Made by a program: the position numbers and the translations under genes. A DNA stretch of 64,000 bases from JAJYLM01 sp964547905 (GTDB lineage Bacteria > JAMCPX01): positions 1 through 64,000 of the forward strand of contig CAZJPN010000092.1 of the NCBI GenBank assembly GCA_964547905.1, given 5' to 3'. Shown piece after piece: positions 8,883 to 16,116 of the stretch; the stretch's first letter is position 1, and each line of letters begins with the position of its first letter. The notes beneath the pieces are model-generated. The model did no database searches, was not told the DNA's origin, and saw nothing but the letters and a program-made list of their open reading frames with translations.

Positions 8883-9740
8883 ATGGTAAGAGGCGTTCGT
8901 ATGTTTTTTATAATTGTAGTGCTCTCTATAGGGTGTTGGTATTGCTATAATGAAAAGAGAGTCGTGGCAAATATATTCACAAAGCAGGGCGGGGATACGG
9001 CATTACTTATAGGCGGACTGCCTCCTCATATCAAACCCCCGCTTGGCATGGTTTATATCCCTGCTGGTTGGTTCTGGATGGGCTGTGCACCGAAAGATAA
9101 TCAGTGTGATAATGACGAAAAGCCATATCACCGTATATACCTTTCTGCATACTACATAGACAAAAATGATGTAACAGCGGATGATTATGCCAAATGTGTC
9201 AATGCCGGGGCATGCACAGTATCCGACACAAGAGGCAATTGCAATTACGGGGCACCAGGCAGAGAGAATAATCCGATAAACTGCGTTACCTGGGATCAAG
9301 CCAATACATATTGTCAGTGGGTAGGTAAGAGATTACCAACAGAAGCAGAATGGGAAAAGGCTGCAAGAGGTACACATGGACGGATATATCCATGGGGTAA
9401 TGCGTGGGATTGTAAAAAGAGTTGTAATTCAGTAAAGCCCTGCAAACATGAAAGTACATGCCCGGTAGGTTCTTACCCAAAATATGCCTCTCCGTATGGG
9501 GTAATGGACATGACCGGTAATGTGGCTAACTGGACAAATGATTGGTATGATGAGTATTACTATGAGAAATCGCCTTCTAAAAATCCCCAAGGACCTGATA
9601 GTGGTAAGGAATTTGTCGTTCATAGTGGATCATGGAGTGTTTGCGTTACTCATAATTTGCGAACCTCGGATCGTAACGGGATCATTCCATTAAGAAGCAG
9701 CAGGGGGATCGGATTCCGCTGCGCACGGAGTGTTTTTTAG
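8883..9740 (+). CDS. Exported formylglycine-generating-enzyme (SUMF1/FGE-sulfatase) domain protein
   Basis: A 285-residue protein with one FGE-type domain from about residue 55 to the end. The motifs MVYIPAGWFWMG, PxHRIYLSAYYIDKNDVT, NPINCVTWDQANTYCQWVGKR, LPTEAEWEKAARG, YPWGN, GVMDMTGNVANWTNDWY, and RSSRGIGFRCAR are hallmarks of the fold. The N-terminus has a hydrophobic segment (signal peptide or anchor; LSIGC is a weak lipobox). True formylglycine-generating function needs a specific cysteine pair near the C-terminus; the late-domain 'SWSVCVTHNLRTSDRN' has only one obvious cysteine, so sulfatase activation is doubtful. No sulfatase is nearby. An internal ATG at 8901 is an alternative start. 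Confidence 0.8.
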   Translation: MVRGVRMFFIIVVLSIGCWYCYNEKRVVANIFTKQGGDTALLIGGLPPHIKPPLGMVYIPAGWFWMGCAPKDNQCDNDEKPYHRIYLSAYYIDKNDVTADDYAKCVNAGACTVSDTRGNCNYGAPGRENNPINCVTWDQANTYCQWVGKRLPTEAEWEKAARGTHGRIYPWGNAWDCKKSCNSVKPCKHESTCPVGSYPKYASPYGVMDMTGNVANWTNDWYDEYYYEKSPSKNPQGPDSGKEFVVHSGSWSVCVTHNLRTSDRNGIIPLRSSRGIGFRCARSVF

Positions 9741-10363
9741 CTTTTTGTCCAGGTGCGTATAAATTCACGAGCTGTATTTTCAGGGTCATGGGTATCCAGG
9801 ATAGCTGAAATTACGGCAGCCCCGTGTATGTTGTATCTCTTTAATTCGTTCAGGTTATTTATTGTAATGCCCCCTATAGCATAGACGGGAATTCTTGAAA
9901 CCTTGGCTATTTTTGCAAGCATATCAAATCCTATATAGGTACTGTCTTGTTTTGTTGATGTTGGGAAAACAGCGCCTGCACCCACATAGTCAGCGCCATT
10001 GATTTGTGCTGTTATTGCCTCTGCTTCATTTCTGACAGATAACCCTATGATCTTATCCCCGAGATATTTTTTTACGATCTTAACAGGCATATCATCCTGT
10101 CCAACATGAACGCCATCTGAATCAACGGCAAGTGCAATATCTATTCTATCATTTACAATAAGCAGGGCATTGTATTGTCTGCATAATTGTTTGATCTTCA
10201 GTGCCTCATCATACATTGTCCTTGTTTGTGCATCTTTTTCCCGATACTGTATGATCTTGATGCCTGCCTTTAACAGATACAGTGCCGACTGTTCGTGAGA
10301 TGTCCCAAAATCACGCGAGGTGATACCATAGATACCGTATGGAAGCTCAGGTTTTACCGACAC
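9737..10363 (-). CDS. thiE: Thiamine-phosphate synthase ThiE
   Basis: ThiE joins HMP-pyrophosphate and THZ-phosphate to give thiamine phosphate. The protein has 208 residues, normal for the family. It shows the TIM-barrel motifs QYREKDAQ (pyrimidine/phosphate site), VNDRIDIALAVDSDGVHVGQDDMP, IGLSVRNEAEA, DYVGAGAVFPTSTKQ, and YAIGGITINN...GAAVISAI. The last gene of the minus-strand suf-thi cluster, it lies 67 nt after thiM. Its stop overlaps the end of the convergent FGE-like gene by 3 nt. No TPP riboswitch fits in the short upstream gap. Confidence 0.95.
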   Translation of the reverse strand: MSVKPELPYGIYGITSRDFGTSHEQSALYLLKAGIKIIQYREKDAQTRTMYDEALKIKQLCRQYNALLIVNDRIDIALAVDSDGVHVGQDDMPVKIVKKYLGDKIIGLSVRNEAEAITAQINGADYVGAGAVFPTSTKQDSTYIGFDMLAKIAKVSRIPVYAIGGITINNLNELKRYNIHGAAVISAILDTHDPENTAREFIRTWTKS

Positions 10364-10379
10364 AGATTAACTCCATTCT

Positions 10380-10406
10380 GTCATTCCCATGAAAAGGGGA
10401 ATCCAG
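10380..10406. repeat. Short REP-like palindromic repeat (GTCATTCC family)
   Basis: GTCATTCCC (10380-10388) and GGGGAATCCAG (10396-10406) form a small hairpin between thiM and thiE. The same end sequences occur in the composite element at 12933-13025 and a partial copy near 39232. Confidence 0.55.
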
Positions 10407-10430
10407 GAACAGGCCTGACGGCATGCATGA

Positions 10431-11219
10431 TTATTTAATCTCGACATCCGCAAGCTTATATATTTCTTCATTCAAACTATAGATCTCATCGATGAGTGCA
10501 ACCATAAAACTGCCCGGGAGCTTTGTGCGTGCTGCTGCCTTTTCACCGGCTATTTCAAAAGATGTCAGTCCTTCGATAGCCGCAGCAAAGGAATCATTAT
10601 TAACCGCCATAAAGCTTGCAATAACGGATCCCAGCATGCAGCCCGCGCCTGTAATACGTGAAAACATATCCGTACCGTTCTTTACCTTGGCGGATTGCCT
10701 GCCGTTTGAAATATAATCTTCACGCCCTGTAATAACAGCGGTTAACCCGTACTCTTTTGCAAGTGCTTCAGCGGTTTCCAGACCGGCAGAGGTTGTGGAA
10801 TCGACACCTTTTACTTTAACCTTTTCTCCGGCAAGAGACTGCATCTCACCTGCATTCCCCTTGATGACATCTACCTTTACTTCATTTAATATTTTTTTCG
10901 CTGTTTCCGTTCTGTACCTCGTTGCCCCGGCACCGACAGGATCGAGCAATACGGGTACATGTTTCTTGTTTGCCATTTTTCCGGCAGCAAGCATTGATTC
11001 AATCCAATGATCGCTTAACGTGCCGATGTTTATATAAAGAACATTTGCAATCGAAGCCATATCTTCAACCTCCGGTCTTGCATGTGCCATAATGGGCGAG
11101 GCGCCGAGAGAGAGCGTTATATTTGCGCTCACATTCATAACGACATAGTTTGTGATGTGATGCACAAGCGGTTTAGCATTTCTGATCTTTAATAAATCAG
11201 TATAATAGTTTATAGTCAT
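10431..11219 (-). CDS. thiM: Hydroxyethylthiazole kinase ThiM
   Basis: ThiM phosphorylates 4-methyl-5-(2-hydroxyethyl)thiazole with ATP, a salvage route to thiamine. The 262-residue sequence begins with the family block KPLVHHITNYVVMN, then ASPIMAHARPEVEDMA, LLDPVGAGATRYRTE, VIKGNAGEM and the phosphate/catalytic loop TGAGCMLGSVIASF, all characteristic of ThiM. A GAGGAT ribosome-binding site lies just upstream. It follows sufU by 9 nt, so it is likely in one operon with sufS-sufU and thiE. Confidence 0.95.
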   Translation of the reverse strand: MTINYYTDLLKIRNAKPLVHHITNYVVMNVSANITLSLGASPIMAHARPEVEDMASIANVLYINIGTLSDHWIESMLAAGKMANKKHVPVLLDPVGAGATRYRTETAKKILNEVKVDVIKGNAGEMQSLAGEKVKVKGVDSTTSAGLETAEALAKEYGLTAVITGREDYISNGRQSAKVKNGTDMFSRITGAGCMLGSVIASFMAVNNDSFAAAIEGLTSFEIAGEKAAARTKLPGSFMVALIDEIYSLNEEIYKLADVEIK

Positions 11220-11228
11220 TTGATATCC

Positions 11229-11651
11229 TCACTTCTTCTGCTGCAGTGCCTGATCGAGTACTGCGACACTCAGGCTTGCGCATTTCACCCTTGCAGGGTA
11301 CTTCTTCACATCAGAAAGAGCCTCGAGATCACCTAATAACTCCGAGTTGTAATTTTTTCCTGCAAGCATATTTTTGTACTCCTCCATTATCTTTCTTGTT
11401 TCTTCGATTGTCTTTCCTTTGATTGCCTCTGTTAACAGAGAAGCTGCTGATTGACTGATAGAACAGCCGTTCCCTGTAAACATGATGTCCTTTACTCTGT
11501 TGCCGTCAAATTTGAGCTCCATTGCTATTTCATCGCCGCATAAAGGATTAGAGCCGTCCGACTTTGCATCAGGATGCTCGATATGACCGTGATTTTTTGG
11601 GTGCTGGTAGTGTTCTATGATAATTTCTTTGAATAATTCTTCAAGCGACAT
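11229..11651 (-). CDS. sufU: SufU-type Fe-S cluster assembly / sulfur-relay protein
   Basis: A 140-residue IscU/NifU-N family protein. Three conserved cysteines are seen in NPLCGDE, TGNGCSISQ and RVKCASL. The long spacer between the second and third cysteine (containing the KGKTIEETRKI and KNMLAGK region) and the KCASL ending, instead of the His-containing IscU version, are features of the SufU subfamily. SufU accepts persulfide from SufS through a zinc site. Its start overlaps the end of sufS by 11 nt on the same strand, fitting the SufS-SufU pairing. No sufBCD is in the window. Confidence 0.88.
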   Translation of the reverse strand: MSLEELFKEIIIEHYQHPKNHGHIEHPDAKSDGSNPLCGDEIAMELKFDGNRVKDIMFTGNGCSISQSAASLLTEAIKGKTIEETRKIMEEYKNMLAGKNYNSELLGDLEALSDVKKYPARVKCASLSVAVLDQALQQKK

Positions 11652-12870
11652 GACCGAATATCTCCTTTGTTTTCTTTAACGCCGTTACGAGTAAATCTAT
11701 CTCTTGCTTTGTGTTATAGAAATAAAAGCTTGCCCTTGCCATTGCCGATACGCCGCAATCTATCATGAGCGGCTGGGCACAGTGGTGTCCCGCCCGTATT
11801 GCTATGCCTTCGTTATCGAGTATCGTGCCGATATCATGCGAATGAACGTCTTTGATATTGAATGCCATGATCCCCCCCTTTTTTGCTGAATCGAGTGGGC
11901 CATAAAGGAAAATATCCGGTACTGTCTTCATCTTTTCAAGTGCGTACGTTGTCAGCTCTCTTTCGTAAGATTCAATGGTATCCATTCCTACATTCTCAAG
12001 ATACTCTATCGCTGCCTTTAAGCCTATTGCACCCTCATAATTTGGTGTACCCGCCTCAAACTTCCAAGGCAGTTCGTTGTACGTCACACTATCAAGCGTA
12101 ACCCTCAGGATCATCTCGCCGCCACTTAAAAAGGGCTCCATTGATTGGAGGTATGATTCTTTTGCGTACAGTACCCCGATACCCGTGGGACCAAGCATCT
12201 TGTGTCCTGAAATGGCGAAGAAATCGCAATCAATATCCCTGACATCGATCTTCATGTGGGGTGCACTCTGTGCACCGTCGACAACAACAGTGGCACCATG
12301 TTTGTGTGCCAGTGAGGTTATCTCTTTCACCGGATTTATGGTACCAAAAACGTTCGACATGTGGACGATACCGACAAGCCTGGTTTTGTCCGACAGCATG
12401 GATTTAAAGGTATCCATATCAAGCTCTCCGTCCATCTTCGAGGGTACGATCTTGATAATAGCACCTTTTCTGTGTGCGAGTCTGAACCATGGCACATAGT
12501 TACTGTGATGCTCCATAATGCTCACGATGATCTCATCGCCGGCCTTTATATTTGCTTCTCCCCATGTATAGGCTATAAGGTTTAATGCCTCTGTTGCGTT
12601 GCGGGTAAAGACGATCTCCTTCGCGCTATTCGCATTGATGAACCTTCGCACGGCCTCTCTCGAATCTTCATAAGCCTGTGTCGATTCTTCTGCAAGCAGG
12701 TATACGCCTCTGTGAACATTCGCATTATAATGCTTGTAAAGATCCGATATGGCATCTATTACGACAGAAGGCTTTTGCGTGGTTGCAGCATTGTCAAGGT
12801 AGACGAGCTGCTTGTCCCTTACCATACGGGATAAAACCGGAAAATCTTTTCTTATTCGTTCAATATCCAT
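11641..12870 (-). CDS. sufS: Cysteine desulfurase SufS
   Basis: A class V aminotransferase-fold PLP enzyme that releases sulfur from cysteine for Fe-S cluster assembly. The N-terminal LVYLDNAATTQKP motif, FTRNATEALNLIAY, IVSIMEHHSNYVPW, VVVDGAQSAPHM, the PLP-lysine motif AISGHKMLGPTGIGVLY, and RAGHHCAQPLM with the active-site cysteine mark the group II SufS/CsdA type. The start at 12870 is chosen because GGAG lies 7 nt upstream; an ATG two codons earlier is too close to it. It is first in a probable operon sufS-sufU-thiM-thiE. Confidence 0.94.
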   Translation of the reverse strand: MDIERIRKDFPVLSRMVRDKQLVYLDNAATTQKPSVVIDAISDLYKHYNANVHRGVYLLAEESTQAYEDSREAVRRFINANSAKEIVFTRNATEALNLIAYTWGEANIKAGDEIIVSIMEHHSNYVPWFRLAHRKGAIIKIVPSKMDGELDMDTFKSMLSDKTRLVGIVHMSNVFGTINPVKEITSLAHKHGATVVVDGAQSAPHMKIDVRDIDCDFFAISGHKMLGPTGIGVLYAKESYLQSMEPFLSGGEMILRVTLDSVTYNELPWKFEAGTPNYEGAIGLKAAIEYLENVGMDTIESYERELTTYALEKMKTVPDIFLYGPLDSAKKGGIMAFNIKDVHSHDIGTILDNEGIAIRAGHHCAQPLMIDCGVSAMARASFYFYNTKQEIDLLVTALKKTKEIFGHVA

Positions 12871-12899
12871 GTACATGCTCCATTTTTAATCTCATAATT

Positions 12900-12919
12900 C
12901 CCTGTCGCTTGCTACAGGG
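12900..12919. other. Hairpin just upstream of sufS
   Basis: CCCTGT (12900-12905) and ACAGGG (12914-12919) form a 6-bp stem with an 8-nt loop, about 30 nt upstream of the sufS start on the minus strand. It could fold in the sufS leader. No known regulator site is recognised. Confidence 0.35.
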
Positions 12920-12932
12920 TTACTTCTTGCCT

Positions 12933-13025
12933 GTCATTCCCGTCCCGCGGAACGCGGGATAATTTCCAACGGGAATCCAGAAAAGCAAGGCAAAAAAACT
13001 GGATTCCTGCTTTTGCAGGAATGAC
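12933..13025. repeat. Composite REP-like element in the sufS upstream region
   Basis: Two copies of a palindromic unit in opposite orientation. GTCATTCC (12933-12940) at the left end matches inverted GGAATGAC (13018-13025) at the right end. Inside, GGAATCCAG and CTGGATTCC face each other across a 19-nt A-rich spacer. Each half also has its own small GC hairpin. This is the largest copy of the GTCATTCC family in the window. The rest of 12871-13275 holds only hairpins and I see no gene. Confidence 0.65.
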
Positions 13026-13053
13026 GACGAACAAATGTATTATCCTCTCTCTC

Positions 13054-13079
13054 CTACCTCGCAGCTTGCTGCGAGGTAG
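13054..13079. repeat. Perfect inverted repeat
   Basis: Arms CTACCTCGCAGC (13054-13065) and GCTGCGAGGTAG (13068-13079) are perfectly complementary over 12 bp with a TT loop. It lies in the divergent sufS/oxidoreductase spacer. It has no T-run, so it is not a typical terminator. Confidence 0.6.
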
Positions 13080-13275
13080 TTCATCAAGTTATTTTATATA
13101 AAGCATTTTGGTTTGTAAATCAACAGTCAACATATTTCACTCACACCTATCCTCCCCCCGTCAAGGGGGACTTTTAGTCAACACAGTCAACGTGCCTTGT
13201 TACAAATTTAGGTTGTCCCGATGTCTGGAATGATGGTGTTCGAGTACTTATATTTTGTGAAAAGGAGCAATAACA

Positions 13276-14286
13276 ATGGATACGAAAAAGAACCGAGAAA
13301 TAATTCTGACAAGAAGACCCGATGGTATGCCACGGGAAGAAGATTTTAAGCTTATCGAAGCAGAGATGCCCGTGTGCAGGGACGGCATGGTACTTGTCAA
13401 GACCTTGTACCTTTCTGTTGATCCCTATATGCGTGGCAGGATGAGCGGTGTAAAAACATATATTTCTCCCTTTGAGCTCGACAAGGTCATAACAGGAGGC
13501 ATTGTCGGAGAGGTTGTAGAGACTATGTCTCCGGATCTTAAGGCCGGAGATATTGTTACCGGTAACCTTAGCTGGCGCGATTACAATGTAACGGACAGCA
13601 GGGAACTCAGTAAGATCGATCCCAGGATTGCACCCGTATCAACGGCACTTGGCATACTCGGCGTGCCCGGGCTTACCGCATACTTTGGCTTACTTGATAT
13701 AGGTAAACCATCATCAGGAGAAACAGTGGTAGTGTCAGGTGCCGCAGGTGCAGTAGGAACTGCTGTGGGCCAGATTGCAAAAATAAAAGGCTGCAGGGTT
13801 GTCGGTATTGCAGGCTCTGATGTGAAAACCAAATATCTTGTAAATGAGCTTGGATTTGATGTTGCAATAAACTATAAAACCACTCCGGATATAAAAAAAG
13901 CGATTAAAGATGCCTGCCCAAAGGGAGTTGATATCTATTTCGATAATGTCGGAGGAGAGATTTCGGATGCTGTTATGCCTCTGCTTAATTATAAGGCACG
14001 TATTGTGCTGTGCGGACAGATATCCCGGTACAATATAACTAAGCCGGATGTCGGCCCACGGATTCAAGGATACCTGCTTATAAAGAGTGCCATGATGAAG
14101 GGATTCATTGTCATGGATTATGCAGACAGATACGAAGAAGGCATTGTCCAACTTGCTCAATGGATTTCACAGAAGAAATTAAAATACACAGAGCATGTTA
14201 TCAATGGACTCGAAAATGCACCAAAGGCATTTATCGGATTATTCAAAGGTGAAAACCTCGGCAAACAGCTTGTAAAGGTGGGATAG
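13276..14286 (+). CDS. Zinc-independent NADP-dependent medium-chain oxidoreductase (CurA/YncB-like)
   Basis: A 336-residue MDR protein of the leukotriene B4 dehydrogenase/2-alkenal reductase group. The N-terminal SVDPYMRGRMSG and LGVPGLTAYFGLLDIGKPSSGETVVVSG region and the Rossmann motif SGAAGAVGTAVGQIAKIKG are typical, as is VDIYFDNVGGEI. No structural or catalytic zinc ligands are seen. It likely reduces alpha,beta-unsaturated carbonyls with NADPH; the physiological substrate is unknown. It stands alone, with a strong palindrome downstream. Confidence 0.88.
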   Translation: MDTKKNREIILTRRPDGMPREEDFKLIEAEMPVCRDGMVLVKTLYLSVDPYMRGRMSGVKTYISPFELDKVITGGIVGEVVETMSPDLKAGDIVTGNLSWRDYNVTDSRELSKIDPRIAPVSTALGILGVPGLTAYFGLLDIGKPSSGETVVVSGAAGAVGTAVGQIAKIKGCRVVGIAGSDVKTKYLVNELGFDVAINYKTTPDIKKAIKDACPKGVDIYFDNVGGEISDAVMPLLNYKARIVLCGQISRYNITKPDVGPRIQGYLLIKSAMMKGFIVMDYADRYEEGIVQLAQWISQKKLKYTEHVINGLENAPKAFIGLFKGENLGKQLVKVG

Positions 14287-14311
14287 GTTTATTCCCTCAA
14301 AGCAATAAGAG

Positions 14312-14341
14312 GGTAGGGGCTTAAAATTTTAAGCCCCTACC
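14312..14341. terminator. Perfect 30-bp palindrome between the oxidoreductase and mraZ
   Basis: GGTAGGGGCTTAAAA (14312-14326) is followed directly by its exact complement (14327-14341), giving a 15-bp arm palindrome. It ends with no T-run on either side, though its centre is AAAATTTT. It may act as a bidirectional transcript end or be a dispersed palindromic repeat. It sits 51 bp upstream of the mraZ promoter. Confidence 0.55.
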
Positions 14342-14391
14342 TAACCCAATTTTGGTAACATTCAATACCCACTTTTTTTATCAATAATGGC

Positions 14392-14450
14392 TTGACATTT
14401 AATTATATGGTGGTATGAAGTGGTATAAAGGGGCATAAAAGTGTGACAAA
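14392..14450 (+). promoter_or_regulatory. mraZ promoter with tandem MraZ-box-like repeats
   Basis: A perfect -35 TTGACA (14392-14397) is followed at 16 bp by TATGAA (14414-14419). From 14411 four 10-bp units run in tandem: TGGTATGAAG, TGGTATAAAG, GGGCATAAAA, GTGTGACAAA. Known MraZ operators are G-rich TGGGN-type repeats at 10-bp spacing just before mraZ. The units here fit in spacing and place, less well in sequence. They would let MraZ repress the whole dcw operon. Confidence 0.6.
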
Positions 14451-14455
14451 ATTGT

Positions 14456-14899
14456 ATGGAGTTTATAGGAAGGTATAGACATAGGATTGATAAAAAGGGC
14501 CGTGTAAGTGTACCGTCGGCATTCAGAAAAATACTGACCGAAGAGTACGACAACAGGGTAATACTGACAAACAATCAGAACTGGCTTGAGGTATATCCAT
14601 ATCAGGTTTTTAAACTGCGTAAAGAACGAATTAAAGCACTGCCGCCAACTCTGGATGTAGTGGAAGATTATAAACTATTTCACTATGGGGATGCGTTCGA
14701 ATACGAAATAGACGGACTCGGAAGACTTTTCATACCTGCATATCTGAGAGAAGAGGCGCACCTCGGGGAAGAGGTTATCATAGCAGGAGGCGACGAGATA
14801 TTCTCGATATGGGATATCACGACCTTTGAACAGGAACATCAGAGAATTAAAAATAACTTCTCGAATATCAAAAAAGGCATTGCTCAATTGGGAGTATAA
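14456..14899 (+). CDS. mraZ: Transcriptional regulator MraZ
   Basis: A 147-residue protein with two SpoVT/AbrB-like (MraZ) domains. The first begins FIGRYRHRIDKKGRVSVPSAFRK; the second has EIDGLGRLFIPAYLREEAHL. Each carries the DxxGRxxxP signature. MraZ binds tandem repeats before its own gene and controls the division and cell wall cluster. It is the first gene of the dcw operon and ends one base before the rsmH start. Confidence 0.95.
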   Translation: MEFIGRYRHRIDKKGRVSVPSAFRKILTEEYDNRVILTNNQNWLEVYPYQVFKLRKERIKALPPTLDVVEDYKLFHYGDAFEYEIDGLGRLFIPAYLREEAHLGEEVIIAGGDEIFSIWDITTFEQEHQRIKNNFSNIKKGIAQLGV

Positions 14900-15781
14900 A
14901 TGCACATACCTGTAATGTTGAACAAAGTCATTGAATACATGAATCCTAAAGATAAAGGTATATACCTCGATGCAACAGTCGGTGAGGGTGGACATGCAGG
15001 GGCTATACTTGAAGCGTCCGCCCCGGAAGGTTATGTCGTTTGCTCGGATGCGGATGACAACATGTTGAATAAAGCAAAAGATAATCTTGAGGCTTTTAGA
15101 ACAAGGATAAAACTTTTGCATGCCAATTATAGGGATATTGAAAATATTGCAAAAGAAACAGGTATCGAAAAATTCGACGGCATTATAGTTGATCTCGGTT
15201 TTAATACCGCCCAGATAAATGATGCTGCACGAGGTTTTAGCTTTTCGAGCGAAGGGCCACTTGATATGCGGTATGATACATCATCCGGTATTACGGCTTA
15301 TGATGTTGTAAACAAGTTTGATCAGGAAAGGCTTGCAAGAATTATAAAAGAGTACGGTGAGGAAAGGCAGTATAAAAAAATTGCAAAGGCTATAATTGCT
15401 GCAAGGAAAAAATCCCGCATAAAAAATACTACGGAACTTGCATCTTTGATATCGAAGACCGTCATCGGCCGTCGCGGTATACATCCAGCCACGAAAACTT
15501 TTCAGGCTATAAGAATTTTTGTAAACGATGAACTGGAAAATTTAAAAACATTTCTTCAAAAGGCAGCGGATTTTCTTGATATCGGCGGTGTGTTGATCAT
15601 CATCTCATTTCATTCTCTCGAAGATCGGGTGGTAAAACATGCATTCAGGCAGCTTTCCATTCTTGCAAAACCTGTATTCAAAACACTTACACGTAAACCT
15701 GCGATACCCGATGAAGAGGAATTACGACACAACTATAGGGCAAGAAGTGCAAGGTTAAGGGCCATAAAGCGAATAGCTTAG
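14900..15781 (+). CDS. rsmH: 16S rRNA (cytosine-1402-N4)-methyltransferase RsmH
   Basis: RsmH (MraW) methylates C1402 of 16S rRNA at N4 using S-adenosylmethionine. The 293-residue protein has the N-terminal HIPVMLNKVIEY block, SAM-binding DATVGEGGHAGAIL, the GIIVDLGFNTAQI motif (DLGxSSxQ equivalent), FSFSSEGPLDMRYD, RRGIHPATKTFQAIRIFVNDEL, and IISFHSLEDRVVK. The second gene of the dcw cluster. Confidence 0.95.
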   Translation: MHIPVMLNKVIEYMNPKDKGIYLDATVGEGGHAGAILEASAPEGYVVCSDADDNMLNKAKDNLEAFRTRIKLLHANYRDIENIAKETGIEKFDGIIVDLGFNTAQINDAARGFSFSSEGPLDMRYDTSSGITAYDVVNKFDQERLARIIKEYGEERQYKKIAKAIIAARKKSRIKNTTELASLISKTVIGRRGIHPATKTFQAIRIFVNDELENLKTFLQKAADFLDIGGVLIIISFHSLEDRVVKHAFRQLSILAKPVFKTLTRKPAIPDEEELRHNYRARSARLRAIKRIA

Positions 15782-15794
15782 GAGGCAATATTAG

Positions 15795-16115
15795 ATGAAA
15801 GCTTATGTGGATAACAGGGCAATGGATTATCAGACAGTACCGGCAATAAGTATATCTCCATTCAAAATACTCTTAACGCTCGCGGTGATCCTTTTCTTTA
15901 TACTGATCTTGATATGGAGCCGGATCAACTTTATAGCGGCAAGTTACAGGATGTCCAACCTGACTTTACAAACACAAAAATTAAACCAGCAGATCGATCA
16001 ATACGACCTTGAAATAGCCACACTGAAAAGCAGAAACAGGATTGAAAATATAGCGAGGACGAGGTTGAACATGGGCTATCCCGACAGCAGACAATTAATT
16101 TCAATAGACAGGTAG
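15795..16115 (+). CDS. ftsL: Cell division protein FtsL
   Basis: A 106-residue bitopic protein: a short cytoplasmic N-terminus, one membrane helix at about residues 26-47, then a periplasmic coiled-coil (LQTQKLNQQIDQYDLEIATLKSRNRIENIAR) with the family-like 'IExxARxxLNMGYP' ending. FtsL joins FtsQ and FtsB and helps activate FtsWI. The sequence is poorly conserved; identity rests on topology and its place between rsmH and ftsI. AGGAGG lies just before the start. Confidence 0.85.
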   Translation: MKAYVDNRAMDYQTVPAISISPFKILLTLAVILFFILILIWSRINFIAASYRMSNLTLQTQKLNQQIDQYDLEIATLKSRNRIENIARTRLNMGYPDSRQLISIDR

Positions 16116-16116
16116 G

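Noticed and set aside
10364..10430. TPP riboswitch before thiE
   Set aside because: The gap is only 67 nt, holds a REP-like hairpin, and lacks the conserved THI-box motifs.
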